DNA from: Alphaproteobacteria bacterium
Lineage (GTDB): Bacteria > Pseudomonadota > Alphaproteobacteria > Micropepsales > Micropepsaceae
DNA: 64,000 bases
Direction: 5' to 3'
NCBI GenBank assembly: GCA_025361185.1
Contig: JANYAR010000135.1
Location: forward strand, 1 to 64,000
The notes under the pieces were generated by a model that was not told where the DNA came from, searched no databases, and saw only the letters and a program-made list of their open reading frames with translations. Of this stretch, positions 1-9,275 are shown one piece after another. Made by a program: the position numbers and the translations under genes. Within the stretch, counting starts at the first letter, position 1, and each line of letters starts with the position of its first letter.

Positions 1-488
1 TCACGATACGCCCACAGCTTGGCTGCTTTTTGTTCGTCACCGCCGGCGCCCGCAGCCAGATAGGTCGCCAAGGTCCATGGCGCGCTGGCAAAACCCAGCA
101 ATGCCGTGCCGTCTGGCAACCCGGCCCGTGTCAACCGCAACGCTTCGTAGACCGGCTCGAAATAAGCCGCCCACCGGACGCGATCCTCAATGAACCCACT
201 AGCCGATGTCACCGGGCTCAGGCTGGGGCCTTCGCCCTCGGTAAAGATAACCTTCTGGCCCAGGGCTTCGGGAACCGTCAGAATATCGGAAAACAGGATT
301 GCCGCGTCAAAGCCAAACCGGCGGATGGGCTGCAGGGTAATTTCGGCCGCATATTTGGGCGTGAGCGCCATCGCCCAGAACGAACCGGCTTCTGCCCGCA
401 GCTTGCGATATTCCGGCAGATAGCGCCCAGCCTGACGCATCAACCAGACCGGCGGCGTCTTTTGCGCAGCGCCGCTTAGGACATTCAT
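1..488 (-). CDS. hemE: Uroporphyrinogen decarboxylase (partial, C-terminus beyond left edge)
   Basis: Reverse-strand translation MNVLSGAAQKTPPVWLMRQAGRYLPEYRKLRAEAGSFWAM...; PVWLMRQAGRYLPEYR is the HemE signature. Confidence 0.93.
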   Translation of the reverse strand, partial: MNVLSGAAQKTPPVWLMRQAGRYLPEYRKLRAEAGSFWAMALTPKYAAEITLQPIRRFGFDAAILFSDILTVPEALGQKVIFTEGEGPSLSPVTSASGFIEDRVRWAAYFEPVYEALRLTRAGLPDGTALLGFASAPWTLATYLAAGAGGDEQKAAKLWAYR

Positions 489-786
489 CAACTTCGAAGC
501 ACTACTCAAACAAGACTCCTAAGGAATCTAAGATGATGAAGATGATGTTAGGCCTGTGGGTTGTGGGCCAAACTGTGCAAGCCGTTTTGGCTTAAGCGAA
601 GGCGCGTACAGACTCAAGCACTTGGATGAAATACGGCTTTCGGGACGGCTGGCCATGCTATGTTGGCGCTTAGGGCTAAGCGTCCCCAAACCATACGGGT
701 TTGCACTTTCTTCCATTTTTCGGCATGGAGCCTGTGTCCTGTTCCCGTCTTAATCCCAGCCCTGTTGCTCAATCCGGATAACTTCT

Positions 787-1608
787 GTGGACCAAAAATT
801 TCACATCCACCTCGTTTCGGATTCCACCGGCGAAACCCTGCATGCCATGGCCAATGCCGCGCTGGCCCAGTTCGACGATGTGGACGTCATGGTCCACCCC
901 TACGCTTTGGTGCGGGCAGAAGCACAGTTGAGCCGAGCCCTGGATCACATCGCCATCATGCCGGGCATGGTATTTTTCACACTGGCCAACCAGGGTCTTC
1001 GCGACAGGCTTATGGCGCGCTGCCGGGATATCGAAGTGCGCTGTATCGACGTCTTGGAGGGGCCGGTCACCGCCTTGCGTCAATTCCTGGGCCAGGCGGA
1101 AACCCACAAGGTTGGCCGCCAGCATGAGGTGGACGCTCGCTATCTCGACCGGATCGAGGCCCTGAATTTCAGCATCGCCCATGATGATGGCCAGTCGCTG
1201 GACTCCATCGACGGTGCCGAAGTGATCCTGACCGGCGCCAGCCGGACATCGAAGACGCCGACCTGCGTCTATCTGGCCATTCGCGGTATTCGTGCCGCCA
1301 ATGTGCCCCTGGTGCCCGGCATGCCGGCGCCGCCGCAGCTTCTGGCTGCCCGGCGGCCGTTGATCGTGGGGCTGTGGGTGTCGCCGGACCGGCTGGTCCA
1401 GGTCAGGCGCAACCGGCTGACCAGCATGGGCGAAAACCGTCACAGCGACTATGTCGAGCCGGACGCGGTCCGGGCCGAAATTGCCGCCACCCGCCAACTG
1501 TTCGAAAACCAGGACTGGCCGACAATCGATGTGTCGCGCCGGTCCATCGAAGAAACGGCGGCGGCGGTCATGAACCTCTTGGCCGAGCGCAAGGAAGCCA
1601 ACGCGTGA
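787..1608 (+). CDS. ppsR: Pyruvate, phosphate dikinase regulatory protein (DUF299 / PPSR kinase-phosphatase)
   Basis: FHIHLVSDSTGETLHAMANA and LTGASRTSKTPTCVYLAIRGIRAANVPLVPG motifs; GTG start. Confidence 0.92.
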   Translation: MDQKFHIHLVSDSTGETLHAMANAALAQFDDVDVMVHPYALVRAEAQLSRALDHIAIMPGMVFFTLANQGLRDRLMARCRDIEVRCIDVLEGPVTALRQFLGQAETHKVGRQHEVDARYLDRIEALNFSIAHDDGQSLDSIDGAEVILTGASRTSKTPTCVYLAIRGIRAANVPLVPGMPAPPQLLAARRPLIVGLWVSPDRLVQVRRNRLTSMGENRHSDYVEPDAVRAEIAATRQLFENQDWPTIDVSRRSIEETAAAVMNLLAERKEANA

Positions 1609-2198
1609 CGCTGGTTCTGGCGTCCGGCAGCAAAAGCCGCAAGGCGCTTCTGACGGCAGCCGGCCTGTCCTTTATCGCCGATCCTGCAGACCTTGATGAA
1701 GCCGGGCTGATGGCGGACCTGCAGGCGCGCGGCAGCGATGCCGCCAGCATCGCCACTGAGCTGGCGGGCCAAAAGGCCCTGACCGTATCGCGCCGCCATT
1801 CGGGGCGCATCGTTCTGGGCGGCGACAGTGTCATAGCCTTCGGCGCCGGGCTGCTCAGCAAATGCGCCAGCCTGGACGAAGCGCGCATCCTGCTGCAGCG
1901 TCTGTCCGGACAGACCCACCTGCTGGTTTCGGCCGCGGCGCTGGCGCGCGACGGGGCTTTGCTGTGGACGCATGCCAGCCCCTGCCAAATGACGATGCGC
2001 AAATTGAGCCCGCAATTCCTGGAGGATTATCTTGCCCAGGAAGGCGAAGCTATTTTGTCCTGCGTCGGCTGTTATCATTTCGAGGGGCGCGGGGCGCAAT
2101 TGTTCGCTAAGGTGGATGGCGACTATTTTTCGGTGCTGGGACTGCCGCTGCTGGCGGTTCTGGCTCAGTTGCGCAAGGAAGGTTTTCTGGCGTCATGA
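1605..2198 (+). CDS. maf: Maf-family nucleotide pyrophosphatase
   Basis: LVLASGSKSRKALLTAAGL N-terminus; GTGA overlap with upstream gene. Confidence 0.88.
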   Translation: MTLVLASGSKSRKALLTAAGLSFIADPADLDEAGLMADLQARGSDAASIATELAGQKALTVSRRHSGRIVLGGDSVIAFGAGLLSKCASLDEARILLQRLSGQTHLLVSAAALARDGALLWTHASPCQMTMRKLSPQFLEDYLAQEGEAILSCVGCYHFEGRGAQLFAKVDGDYFSVLGLPLLAVLAQLRKEGFLAS

Positions 2199-3052
2199 CG
2201 CTGACGGGAAAAGCCAGGGTCGCCGGTATCATCGGTTGGCCGGTGACGCATTCGCTATCGCCGGTGCTGCATGGCCACTGGCTGAAGGAATATGGCATCG
2301 ACGGCGCCATGGTGCCGCTAGCCGCGCGGCAGGAGGATTTCGCCGCGGTGATCGATGGCGTGCGCCGTGCGGGGTTTGTGGGCGTGAACGTCACGGTGCC
2401 GCACAAGGAAGCCGCCTTTGCGCTGGCGCATCGCCTGGATGACGCAGCCAGAAGCGCGGGCGCAGCCAATCTGCTTATTTTCCATGACGACGGCACCATC
2501 GAGGGTCGCAATACGGATTCAATTGGCTTGGCAGAGTCGTTACGAGAAAACATCGGAGCACTCGATGGAAAAACTGTTGTTCTATTGGGGGCGGGCGGCG
2601 CGGCACGTGGCGCAATATTCGCTTTGGACTCTCTTGGCGCAGACACAATTCGCATCGTCAATCGCAGTCCGGATCGAGCAAGAGATCTCGCTACGAGTTT
2701 GGCCAAAGACGTTAAAAAGGCAAAGCTTGTCGCGCTGGATAATTGGGCCAGCGCCGCTGAAGGCGCGGCGCTAATCGCCAACACCACAAGCGCAGGCATG
2801 TCAGGGCAGGGGCCCCTCAACCTTGACCTAAGTGTTATTGCTGCCGGTTCTACCGTTCTAGACATTGTCTATAGTCCCCTGGAAACAAAGCTTCTGAAAG
2901 ACGCCGCCGCGCGGGGCCTTCAAACCATCGACGGCTTGGGCATGCTGATGCATCAGGCGGCGCCATCGTTCGAAGCATTTTTTGGTGTCCGGCCGCAGGT
3001 CACGCCCGCCTTGCGCGCGGCGCTCGAAAAGGTCCTGCGTGAACGCCAATAA
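2195..3052 (+). CDS. aroE: Shikimate dehydrogenase
   Basis: GIIGWPVTHSLSPVLHGHWL, NVTVPHKEAAF and VVLLGAGGAARGAIFAL motifs. Confidence 0.95.
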   Translation: MTLTGKARVAGIIGWPVTHSLSPVLHGHWLKEYGIDGAMVPLAARQEDFAAVIDGVRRAGFVGVNVTVPHKEAAFALAHRLDDAARSAGAANLLIFHDDGTIEGRNTDSIGLAESLRENIGALDGKTVVLLGAGGAARGAIFALDSLGADTIRIVNRSPDRARDLATSLAKDVKKAKLVALDNWASAAEGAALIANTTSAGMSGQGPLNLDLSVIAAGSTVLDIVYSPLETKLLKDAAARGLQTIDGLGMLMHQAAPSFEAFFGVRPQVTPALRAALEKVLRERQ

Positions 3053-3632
3053 GCCCTTTGTGATCGGCCTGACCGGTTCGATCGGCATGGGCAAAAGCGA
3101 GACCGCCAAACTCTTTGCCGCTGAAGGCGTACCGGTGTTCGACGCCGATGCCGCCATCCACGACCTCTATGCCGGCGAAGCGGCAGCGATGATCGAAGCC
3201 GCCTTTCCCGGCACGACCCGCAATGGCGTGGTCGACCGCGCCGCCTTGGCACGGCAGGTGACGGGCGATGCGGGCACCCTGGCGCGGCTGGAAAGCCTGA
3301 TCCATCCGTTGGTCGCCGATTTGAGGACCAAATTTCTCGCCCGGCATGATGTCCCCATTATGGTGCTGGACATTCCTCTGTTGCTGGAGACCGGGACCAA
3401 GGTGGATGCCGTGGTGGTGGCCACCGCGTCCGAACATGTCCAGCGCGAGCGGGTTCTGGGCCGCCCCGGTATGACGCAGGCCAAATTCGCCAGTCTTTTG
3501 GCGCGCCAGATGAGCGATGCGCAAAAGCGTGCACAGGCGCATTACCTGGTGATGACCGACAAGGGCTTGGATCATGCCCGCGAACAGGTGAAAATGATCC
3601 TGGCCGACATCAGGAATAAATTGCGTGCGTGA
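3039..3632 (+). CDS. coaE: Dephospho-CoA kinase
   Basis: GLTGSIGMGKSETAKLFAAEGVPVFDADAAIHDLY P-loop; GTG start at 3039. Confidence 0.94.
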   Translation: MNANKPFVIGLTGSIGMGKSETAKLFAAEGVPVFDADAAIHDLYAGEAAAMIEAAFPGTTRNGVVDRAALARQVTGDAGTLARLESLIHPLVADLRTKFLARHDVPIMVLDIPLLLETGTKVDAVVVATASEHVQRERVLGRPGMTQAKFASLLARQMSDAQKRAQAHYLVMTDKGLDHAREQVKMILADIRNKLRA

Positions 3633-4311
3633 GATCGTCTTCGACACCGAAACGACGGGGTTCGAGCCGGGCGACGGCCATCGTATCGTGGAAATCGGCT
3701 GTGTTGAGCTGATGGACCATTTCCCAACCGGCCGTACGCTGCAGTTTTACCTCAATCCCGAGCGCGACATTCCCATCGAATCCCAGCGCGTGCACGGCCT
3801 GTCAGCCGAATTCCTGGCCGACAAGGCGCTGTTTGCCAATGTGGCGGACGAGTTTTTGGAATTTCTGGGTGACGCCCAGTTGGTGATCCACAATGCCAGC
3901 TTCGATATCAAGTTCATCAATGCCGAGCTCGCCCGGGTGGGGCGCGCGCCGATTCCGCTGGCCCGCGCCGTGGACACGATCGAGATCGCCAAGCGCAAGA
4001 TCCCCGGCGCGCGCTACTCGCTGGATGAATTGTGCAAGCGGTTTGGCGTCGACCTGTCGGCCCGCACCAAGCATGGCGCCTTGCTGGACGCCCAACTGAC
4101 GGCGGAAATCTATCTGGAACTGATCGGTGGGCGGCAGAAGGGCTTGATGCTGGCGCCGGCGGAAATCGCCGCCGCGGAAACGGTCGAAACCATTCGATCC
4201 GCACGCCAACGGTCGCAGAAGCTTGCGCCAAGGATCACGGCGGCGGAGCTGGAAGCCCACACCGCCTTTGTTGCCGCCGAACTGGGAGACAAGACCCTTT
4301 GGAACGCTTAG
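3625..4311 (+). CDS. dnaQ: DNA polymerase III epsilon subunit
   Basis: REIVFDTETTGFEPGDGHRIVEIGCVE exonuclease motif I; GTG start overlapping coaE. Confidence 0.95.
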   Translation: MREIVFDTETTGFEPGDGHRIVEIGCVELMDHFPTGRTLQFYLNPERDIPIESQRVHGLSAEFLADKALFANVADEFLEFLGDAQLVIHNASFDIKFINAELARVGRAPIPLARAVDTIEIAKRKIPGARYSLDELCKRFGVDLSARTKHGALLDAQLTAEIYLELIGGRQKGLMLAPAEIAAAETVETIRSARQRSQKLAPRITAAELEAHTAFVAAELGDKTLWNA

Positions 4312-4321
4312 CGCGGGTCTT
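4291..4321 (+). terminator. Rho-independent terminator overlapping the 3' end of dnaQ
   Basis: Inverted repeat AAGACCC (4291-4297) / GGGTCTT (4315-4321) followed by a T-run ending at 4326. Confidence 0.65.
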
Positions 4322-4376
4322 TTTTTAGGCGGTCACGCGAACGCCGCGTGGCGACAAGACCCCGTGGAACGGCTGA

Positions 4377-4859
4377 TCAGGCGTTACCTTGCGGCTGCTG
4401 ACCGGCGGCCTGCGCTATGCGCGCCTGATACAGCGACATGAAATCGATCGGCTCGATCATCAAAGGCGGCATCCCGCCATCGCGCACCACGTCGGAAACG
4501 ATCCGGCGCAGAAAGGGGAACAGCATGTGCGGCGCCTGGATCAAGAGGATCATCTGCTGGGTGCCGGTGTCGGGCACATTGGTGAGGCGGAATACGCCGG
4601 CATAGGCAACCTCAAGCAGGAACAGCGGCTTGCCGTCGCTTTTGGCGTCGACGCGGATTTTCAGTTCGACTTCGAACAGGTCCTTTTCGGCCATGCGGGC
4701 GGCATTGAGGTCCACCGCCAGCTCGATCTGCGGCCGGTCGGTAAGGCTTGTGGCAACGCCAGGATTTTCGAAGGACAAATCCTTGACGTATTGGGCCACC
4801 ACCTGGAGGTTGGGCACGCCCGGCTGGCCCTGGCTGGTGGGGGTTCCTTCGCTGCTCAT
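4377..4859 (-). CDS. secB: Protein-export chaperone SecB
   Basis: PNLQVVAQYVKDLSFENPGV...; DVVRDGGMPPLMIEPIDFMSLY SecB C-terminal signature. Confidence 0.95.
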   Translation of the reverse strand: MSSEGTPTSQGQPGVPNLQVVAQYVKDLSFENPGVATSLTDRPQIELAVDLNAARMAEKDLFEVELKIRVDAKSDGKPLFLLEVAYAGVFRLTNVPDTGTQQMILLIQAPHMLFPFLRRIVSDVVRDGGMPPLMIEPIDFMSLYQARIAQAAGQQPQGNA

Positions 4860-5049
4860 AATCGGTCTTTCACTAAGAATGCGGCCATCAGATTCGGGGC
4901 CCTGAATTTTGGGATTGGGCGCTACCATGGATCACGCCGCCCTGACAAGCGAAGGGCGGCCCCGGGCCTTGGTAAAAGGCGCTTTTCAGCGCAAGGCCAC
5001 AGGGTTAGGGTCAAGCGCGGGCGGGGGCGGCCATGTGCAAGGTTTTACA

Positions 5050-5616
5050 ATGCCGGATTCGCAGACACTGGGTCTTCTGATCGCCGCCATGGTGGCGGGG
5101 ATCGTCTGTTTTCGTCTTTACAGCGTATTGGGACGGCGCACCGGCCACGAGCCGCCGCCGCCGCACGCGCTGCCCCAGTCGCAGCCCGCCGTCCTGCCGC
5201 AGCCGGTACAGCAATCTGTGCCGGCTTCCAACGGACTGTTGGATATCCAATCGGCCGATCGCGGGTTCAACGCGCCCAAATTTCTGGCAGGCGCCCGTGA
5301 AGCCTATGGGCGTATCGTGACCGCATTCGCCAAGGGCGACCGCGAGGACCTGCACCCCCTATTGTCGCCGGACGTCTTTGCTGCCTTTGACGCGGGCATC
5401 GCGGCGCGGACCGGGCCGGGGACCGCCTTCGTGAAACTGCACGACGCGCGTATCAAGGCTTCGGTGCTGCATGGGCGCCAGGCCGAAATCACGGTCGCGT
5501 TCACGGCGGAATTCGCAAACGGCAACCTCATCGATGTATGGACCTTCGAGCGCAATCTGGATTCCGCCGATCCGAACTGGATACTGGTGGCGACTTCGGG
5601 TGACGGGCCCGAGTAA
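5050..5616 (+). CDS. Tim44/TimA-like domain protein
   Basis: N-terminal TM helix, then FLAGAREAYGRIVTAFAKGDREDLHPLLSPDVFAAF and DVWTFERNLDSADPNWILVAT. Confidence 0.85.
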   Translation: MPDSQTLGLLIAAMVAGIVCFRLYSVLGRRTGHEPPPPHALPQSQPAVLPQPVQQSVPASNGLLDIQSADRGFNAPKFLAGAREAYGRIVTAFAKGDREDLHPLLSPDVFAAFDAGIAARTGPGTAFVKLHDARIKASVLHGRQAEITVAFTAEFANGNLIDVWTFERNLDSADPNWILVATSGDGPE

Positions 5617-5626
5617 GAGATCTGCG

Positions 5627-6781
5627 ATGAAGGCGCGGCTTTTTCTGGTGCTTTTGTGCGCGGCGGCCATGGGCTGCACCGCGCCGCCGCCGCAACCGGT
5701 AGGCCTGCGCCTTGCGCGCGTCAGTTTTGCTTCCCTGCCGGAATGGAACCCAGCCGATGCGGCGCTGACCTCGTTTCAGCGCAGTTGTGCGCTGTTGATG
5801 GAAAAATCCGATGCTACGCCCTTGAGCGGCGCCGGCTATGCCGGGACTGTGGCGGACTGGCGCGGCGCCTGCGCACCCCCTTCCGGAAACAGAAGCGATG
5901 CGCGGAATTTCTTTGAGCAGAATTTCACGCCCTTTGCTGTGGAGGGCGAAGCGCTGTTTACCGGCTATTATGAGCCGGAAATCCGCGGCAGCCGCACCCG
6001 GCACGACGCTTACCAGACACCGGTCTATGGCCTGCCGTCCGATCTGGTGCGCGCCGATCTCGGCCTGTTCAATCCCAGGCTGAGAGGCGAGCATATTTCC
6101 GGCCGGGTCGAGGGCCACGCCTTACAGCCCTATGCAACCCGCGCCCAGATCAATGCAGGCGGTATCGCCCTAGCGCAGGTGCTGTTCTACACCAACGATC
6201 CGACCGCCTTTTTCTTCCTCCAGATTCAGGGCTCCGGCCGGGTGATGTTTGACGATGGTAGTACCGCGCGCATCGCCTATGCCGGCGAGAATGGCCAACC
6301 CTATACCGCCATCGGCCGCACCCTGATCGCAGAGAGCGCGCTGGCGCGTGAAGAGGTCTCACTGCAATCCATCCGCGCCTGGCTGATCGCCCATCCCGAA
6401 CGCGCGGCTGTGGTGATGGAGACCAATCGCAGCTATATCTTCTTTGCCCAAACGCCGCTGGGTGACACGGCGCTGGGCAGCACGGGCTCGCTGGGCGCAA
6501 GTCTCACGCCGCTGGCCAGCTTGGCGGTGGACAGCCGCATTCATGCGTTGGGCGCGCCGTTTTATGTCGCGGCGGCCGGGCCCGATCCGGTTCATGCCGT
6601 CATGGTGGCCCAGGATATCGGCGGTGCCATTCGCGGATCGGCGCGGGGCGATATCTTTTTCGGCTTTGGCGCGGATGCCGAACGCCGTGCCGGCGCGATG
6701 AAGGCGAGCGGGGCGCTTTATGTCCTGCTGCCCAATGCGCTGGCGGCGAAACTGGGCGAGAGACGCGTCTTTCCGCCATGA
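5627..6781 (+). CDS. mltA: Membrane-bound lytic murein transglycosylase A
   Basis: Lipoprotein signal; FTGYYEPEIRGSRTR and FFLQIQGSGRV motifs; 3D domain C-terminus. Confidence 0.92.
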   Translation: MKARLFLVLLCAAAMGCTAPPPQPVGLRLARVSFASLPEWNPADAALTSFQRSCALLMEKSDATPLSGAGYAGTVADWRGACAPPSGNRSDARNFFEQNFTPFAVEGEALFTGYYEPEIRGSRTRHDAYQTPVYGLPSDLVRADLGLFNPRLRGEHISGRVEGHALQPYATRAQINAGGIALAQVLFYTNDPTAFFFLQIQGSGRVMFDDGSTARIAYAGENGQPYTAIGRTLIAESALAREEVSLQSIRAWLIAHPERAAVVMETNRSYIFFAQTPLGDTALGSTGSLGASLTPLASLAVDSRIHALGAPFYVAAAGPDPVHAVMVAQDIGGAIRGSARGDIFFGFGADAERRAGAMKASGALYVLLPNALAAKLGERRVFPP

Positions 6782-7257
6782 CACGCAGAACCACCAGCGA
6801 GGAAGAGCGCAAACTGTTCGAGCAAACCTTCAAGGAAGGGCGCCCTGTCAAGGCGGGGATGTCCAAGGCCCCCGCGAAGAAGAAAACCGGCGCCTCCCGT
6901 CCCAGCGGCGTCAATGGGGCCACCCAGGACCGCCTCAAACGCGGCCTGATCGAACCCGATGCGCGTATCGACCTGCATGGCATGACGCAACTGGCCGCCC
7001 ATCGCACTTTGTTTGCCTGGATGACGACGGCGCATCAGCGCGGGCTGCGCCTGGCGCTGGTGGTCACCGGCAAGGGCAATCCCCGGAATGACGAAAACGC
7101 GCCCTGGATGATGTCGCCGCATGGCGTGCTCAAACAGATGGTGCCGCGCTGGCTGAATGAGCCGGAACTGGCGGCCCTGATTGCCGCAGTGCATCCCGCC
7201 CACACCAAACACGGCGGCGATGGCGCGCTTTATGTCTATTTGCGAAAGCCGCGATGA
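6778..7257 (+). CDS. Smr/MutS2 C-terminal domain endonuclease-like protein
   Basis: RIDLHGMTQLAAHRTLFAWM...LALVVTGKGNPRNDE Smr motif. Confidence 0.9.
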   Translation: MTRRTTSEEERKLFEQTFKEGRPVKAGMSKAPAKKKTGASRPSGVNGATQDRLKRGLIEPDARIDLHGMTQLAAHRTLFAWMTTAHQRGLRLALVVTGKGNPRNDENAPWMMSPHGVLKQMVPRWLNEPELAALIAAVHPAHTKHGGDGALYVYLRKPR

Positions 7258-7667
7258 AACAGGCTTTCCACACCCTGAGGGTGCCAACCAAAGGACCGGG
7301 GCTCTATGAATTCACCGGCGCGGTGCAGGAATTCGCCCAAGGCGCGGGGATCGAAAACGGTTTGCTGACCTGTTTTGTTCGCCACACCTCGGCGTCATTG
7401 CTGATTCAAGAGAATGCCGATCCGGATGTGCAAAGCGATCTGCAGGATTTCTTTGCCCGCCTGGCGACCAACGGCATGAACTTTCGCCATACCGCCGAAG
7501 GGCCCGACGACATGCCTTCGCATATCCGCGCGGCGCTGACGCAAACATCCATCGGAATTCCGCTGCACAAGGGGCGGCTGGCGCTGGGCGCCTGGCAGGG
7601 GATTTATCTGTTCGAGCATCGCGACGCGCCGCACCGGCGCGAAGTGATGTTGCATTTAATTGGGTGA
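7254..7667 (+). CDS. YjbQ family (UPF0047) protein
   Basis: GLLTCFVRHTSASLLIQENADPDVQSDL...GTWQ-type C-terminus (LGAWQGIYLFEHRDAPHRR). Confidence 0.92.
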   Translation: MKQAFHTLRVPTKGPGLYEFTGAVQEFAQGAGIENGLLTCFVRHTSASLLIQENADPDVQSDLQDFFARLATNGMNFRHTAEGPDDMPSHIRAALTQTSIGIPLHKGRLALGAWQGIYLFEHRDAPHRREVMLHLIG

Positions 7668-7765
7668 GAAGCGGTTCGCGAAGCGAACGGTCCGTAGCGA
7701 CAGCGTATGGACGGCCGGCGGACCATTGCGAGCGACGAACGCCCGTAGCGCAAGCGAAGGGCCGG
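7662..7765 (+). repeat. Intergenic repeat family A, copy A1 (most diverged)
   Basis: GGGTGAGAAGCGGTTCGC...GGACCATTGCGAGCGACGAACGCCCGTAGCGCAAGCGAAGGGCCGG; shares both ends with 27315-27401 (inverted) and 40895-40983. Confidence 0.75.
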
Positions 7766-7769
7766 GGAG

Positions 7770-8786
7770 CTAGATCAGCCCCGCCTTCTCAGCGAGTTCC
7801 TTGAGCGAAGTCTCCGGACGCGCGCCGTAATGCGAAATCACTTCCGCTGCTGCCAGGGCGCCCAATCGCCCGCAATCGGCCAGCCCTTTGCCGCGCGTCA
7901 TGCCATAGAGGAATCCGGCGGCGAACTGGTCGCCCGCGCCGGTGGTGTCGACCACGCGCGTAACCGGCGCGGCCGCGATCTCGTGCACCATGCCTTCCTC
8001 GACAATCACGCAGCCCTTGGCCGAGCGCGTCAGCGCGGCGATGCCGCCCCATTTCTTCGCGCCCGCGATCACGCCGTCAAAATCCTCGACCCGGAACAGC
8101 GCCTTGGCCTCTTCCTCATTGGCGAACAGGATGCTCACATCCTTGTCCAGCAGATGCAGGAATTCGTCGCGGAACCTGCCGACGCAGAACGGATCCGAAA
8201 GGGTGAGGGCAATGCGCCCGCCCGCGCCCTTCACCGCCGCGATGGCCTTGCGCGAGGCCTGCTTGGCGCTCTCCTCGTCCCACAGATAGCCTTCGATATA
8301 GAGGATGCGCGCCGAGGCGACCTCCTCTTCATCCACATCGTCGGCAACCATCTCGCGGCAGGCGCCCAGGAAGGTGTTCATGCTGCGCTGGCCGTCCGGC
8401 GTCACCGCGATCATCGAGGAGGCGGTGGAGGCGCCGGCCTTGCTGCTGCCATTGTGAAACGTGACGCCTGTCGCCGCCATGGAATCGCCGAACACCTTGC
8501 CCAAGCGGTCGTCGGAGACCTTGCCCAGGAACAGGCCATTGCCACCCAGCGACGCCAGCCCCGCCATGGTATTGGCGGCGGAGCCGCCGGCCACTTCATG
8601 CAGGCTGCTCATGGTCTGCTGATTGTCGGCCAAGGCCTTGAGCAGTTCCTTGGCGCGGTACTCGTCGATCAGGGTCATCGAGCCCTTGGCGATACGGTGT
8701 GTCAGCAGAAAGCGGTCGTCCACCGAGGCGATGATGTCCACAATGGCGTTGCCCAGACTGGCGACATCATATTGCTGATGTGTCAT
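7770..8786 (-). CDS. PfkB-family carbohydrate/adenosine kinase
   Basis: GGSAANTMAGLASLGG...DTTGAGDQFAAGFLYG PfkB signatures. Confidence 0.92.
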   Translation of the reverse strand: MTHQQYDVASLGNAIVDIIASVDDRFLLTHRIAKGSMTLIDEYRAKELLKALADNQQTMSSLHEVAGGSAANTMAGLASLGGNGLFLGKVSDDRLGKVFGDSMAATGVTFHNGSSKAGASTASSMIAVTPDGQRSMNTFLGACREMVADDVDEEEVASARILYIEGYLWDEESAKQASRKAIAAVKGAGGRIALTLSDPFCVGRFRDEFLHLLDKDVSILFANEEEAKALFRVEDFDGVIAGAKKWGGIAALTRSAKGCVIVEEGMVHEIAAAPVTRVVDTTGAGDQFAAGFLYGMTRGKGLADCGRLGALAAAEVISHYGARPETSLKELAEKAGLI

Positions 8787-8897
8787 GCGACCTCCGCGAG
8801 ATTGCCCGAAAAACTAGCGTCCCGCTTACACGCAGCCAGCACCTCGGCGCAAGCATTTCACTTGTCGACCAAGGCTTGCTGGTGCAGAACGCGCAGG

Positions 8898-9275
8898 ATG
8901 ACTCGGCCCCCTCGCGTCCTTTGTTTGATCATGTCCCTGCTGGCAGTGGGCTGTGCCGCCCAGCCGGCCCCGCCGCCGGCCCCACCGCCGCCGCCTTCCG
9001 CCATTCCGCCCGCACCTCCGCGCGGCGAGCCCGGCCTTTACCTCAACATGGCGGCACCGGGCTTGCAGGCGGCGTTCGGGCGGCCCGCCTTTGTGCGCAA
9101 GGACGGCGCCACCGAAATGTGGCGCTATGACGGCGCGGCCTGCCGCGCCTTTTTCTTCCTTTACGGTATGCCGTTGGCCGTGCGCCACGTTGAAACCCTG
9201 CCGCACGGCGCGCAGAACGCCGCAGATCCTGCCTGCCTTACCGCTTTACGCGTTTTGCCCGCCAAGACGTCTTGA
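8898..9275 (+). CDS. Small putative lipoprotein, Pro-rich N-terminus, function unknown
   Basis: MTRPPRVLCLIMSLLAVGCAAQPAPPPAPP lipobox LAVGC; 3' end overlaps convergent nth. Confidence 0.65.
   Translation: MTRPPRVLCLIMSLLAVGCAAQPAPPPAPPPPPSAIPPAPPRGEPGLYLNMAAPGLQAAFGRPAFVRKDGATEMWRYDGAACRAFFFLYGMPLAVRHVETLPHGAQNAADPACLTALRVLPAKTS

Noticed and set aside
489-786. Short ORFs (528-716 minus, 556-753 plus) in the hemE/ppsR gap
   Set aside because: Divergent promoter region; no codon bias or recognisable motif
7830-8897. N-terminal part of the 481-aa plus-strand ORF
   Set aside because: Antisense to the PfkB kinase; only the lipoprotein-like 8898-9275 portion is credible
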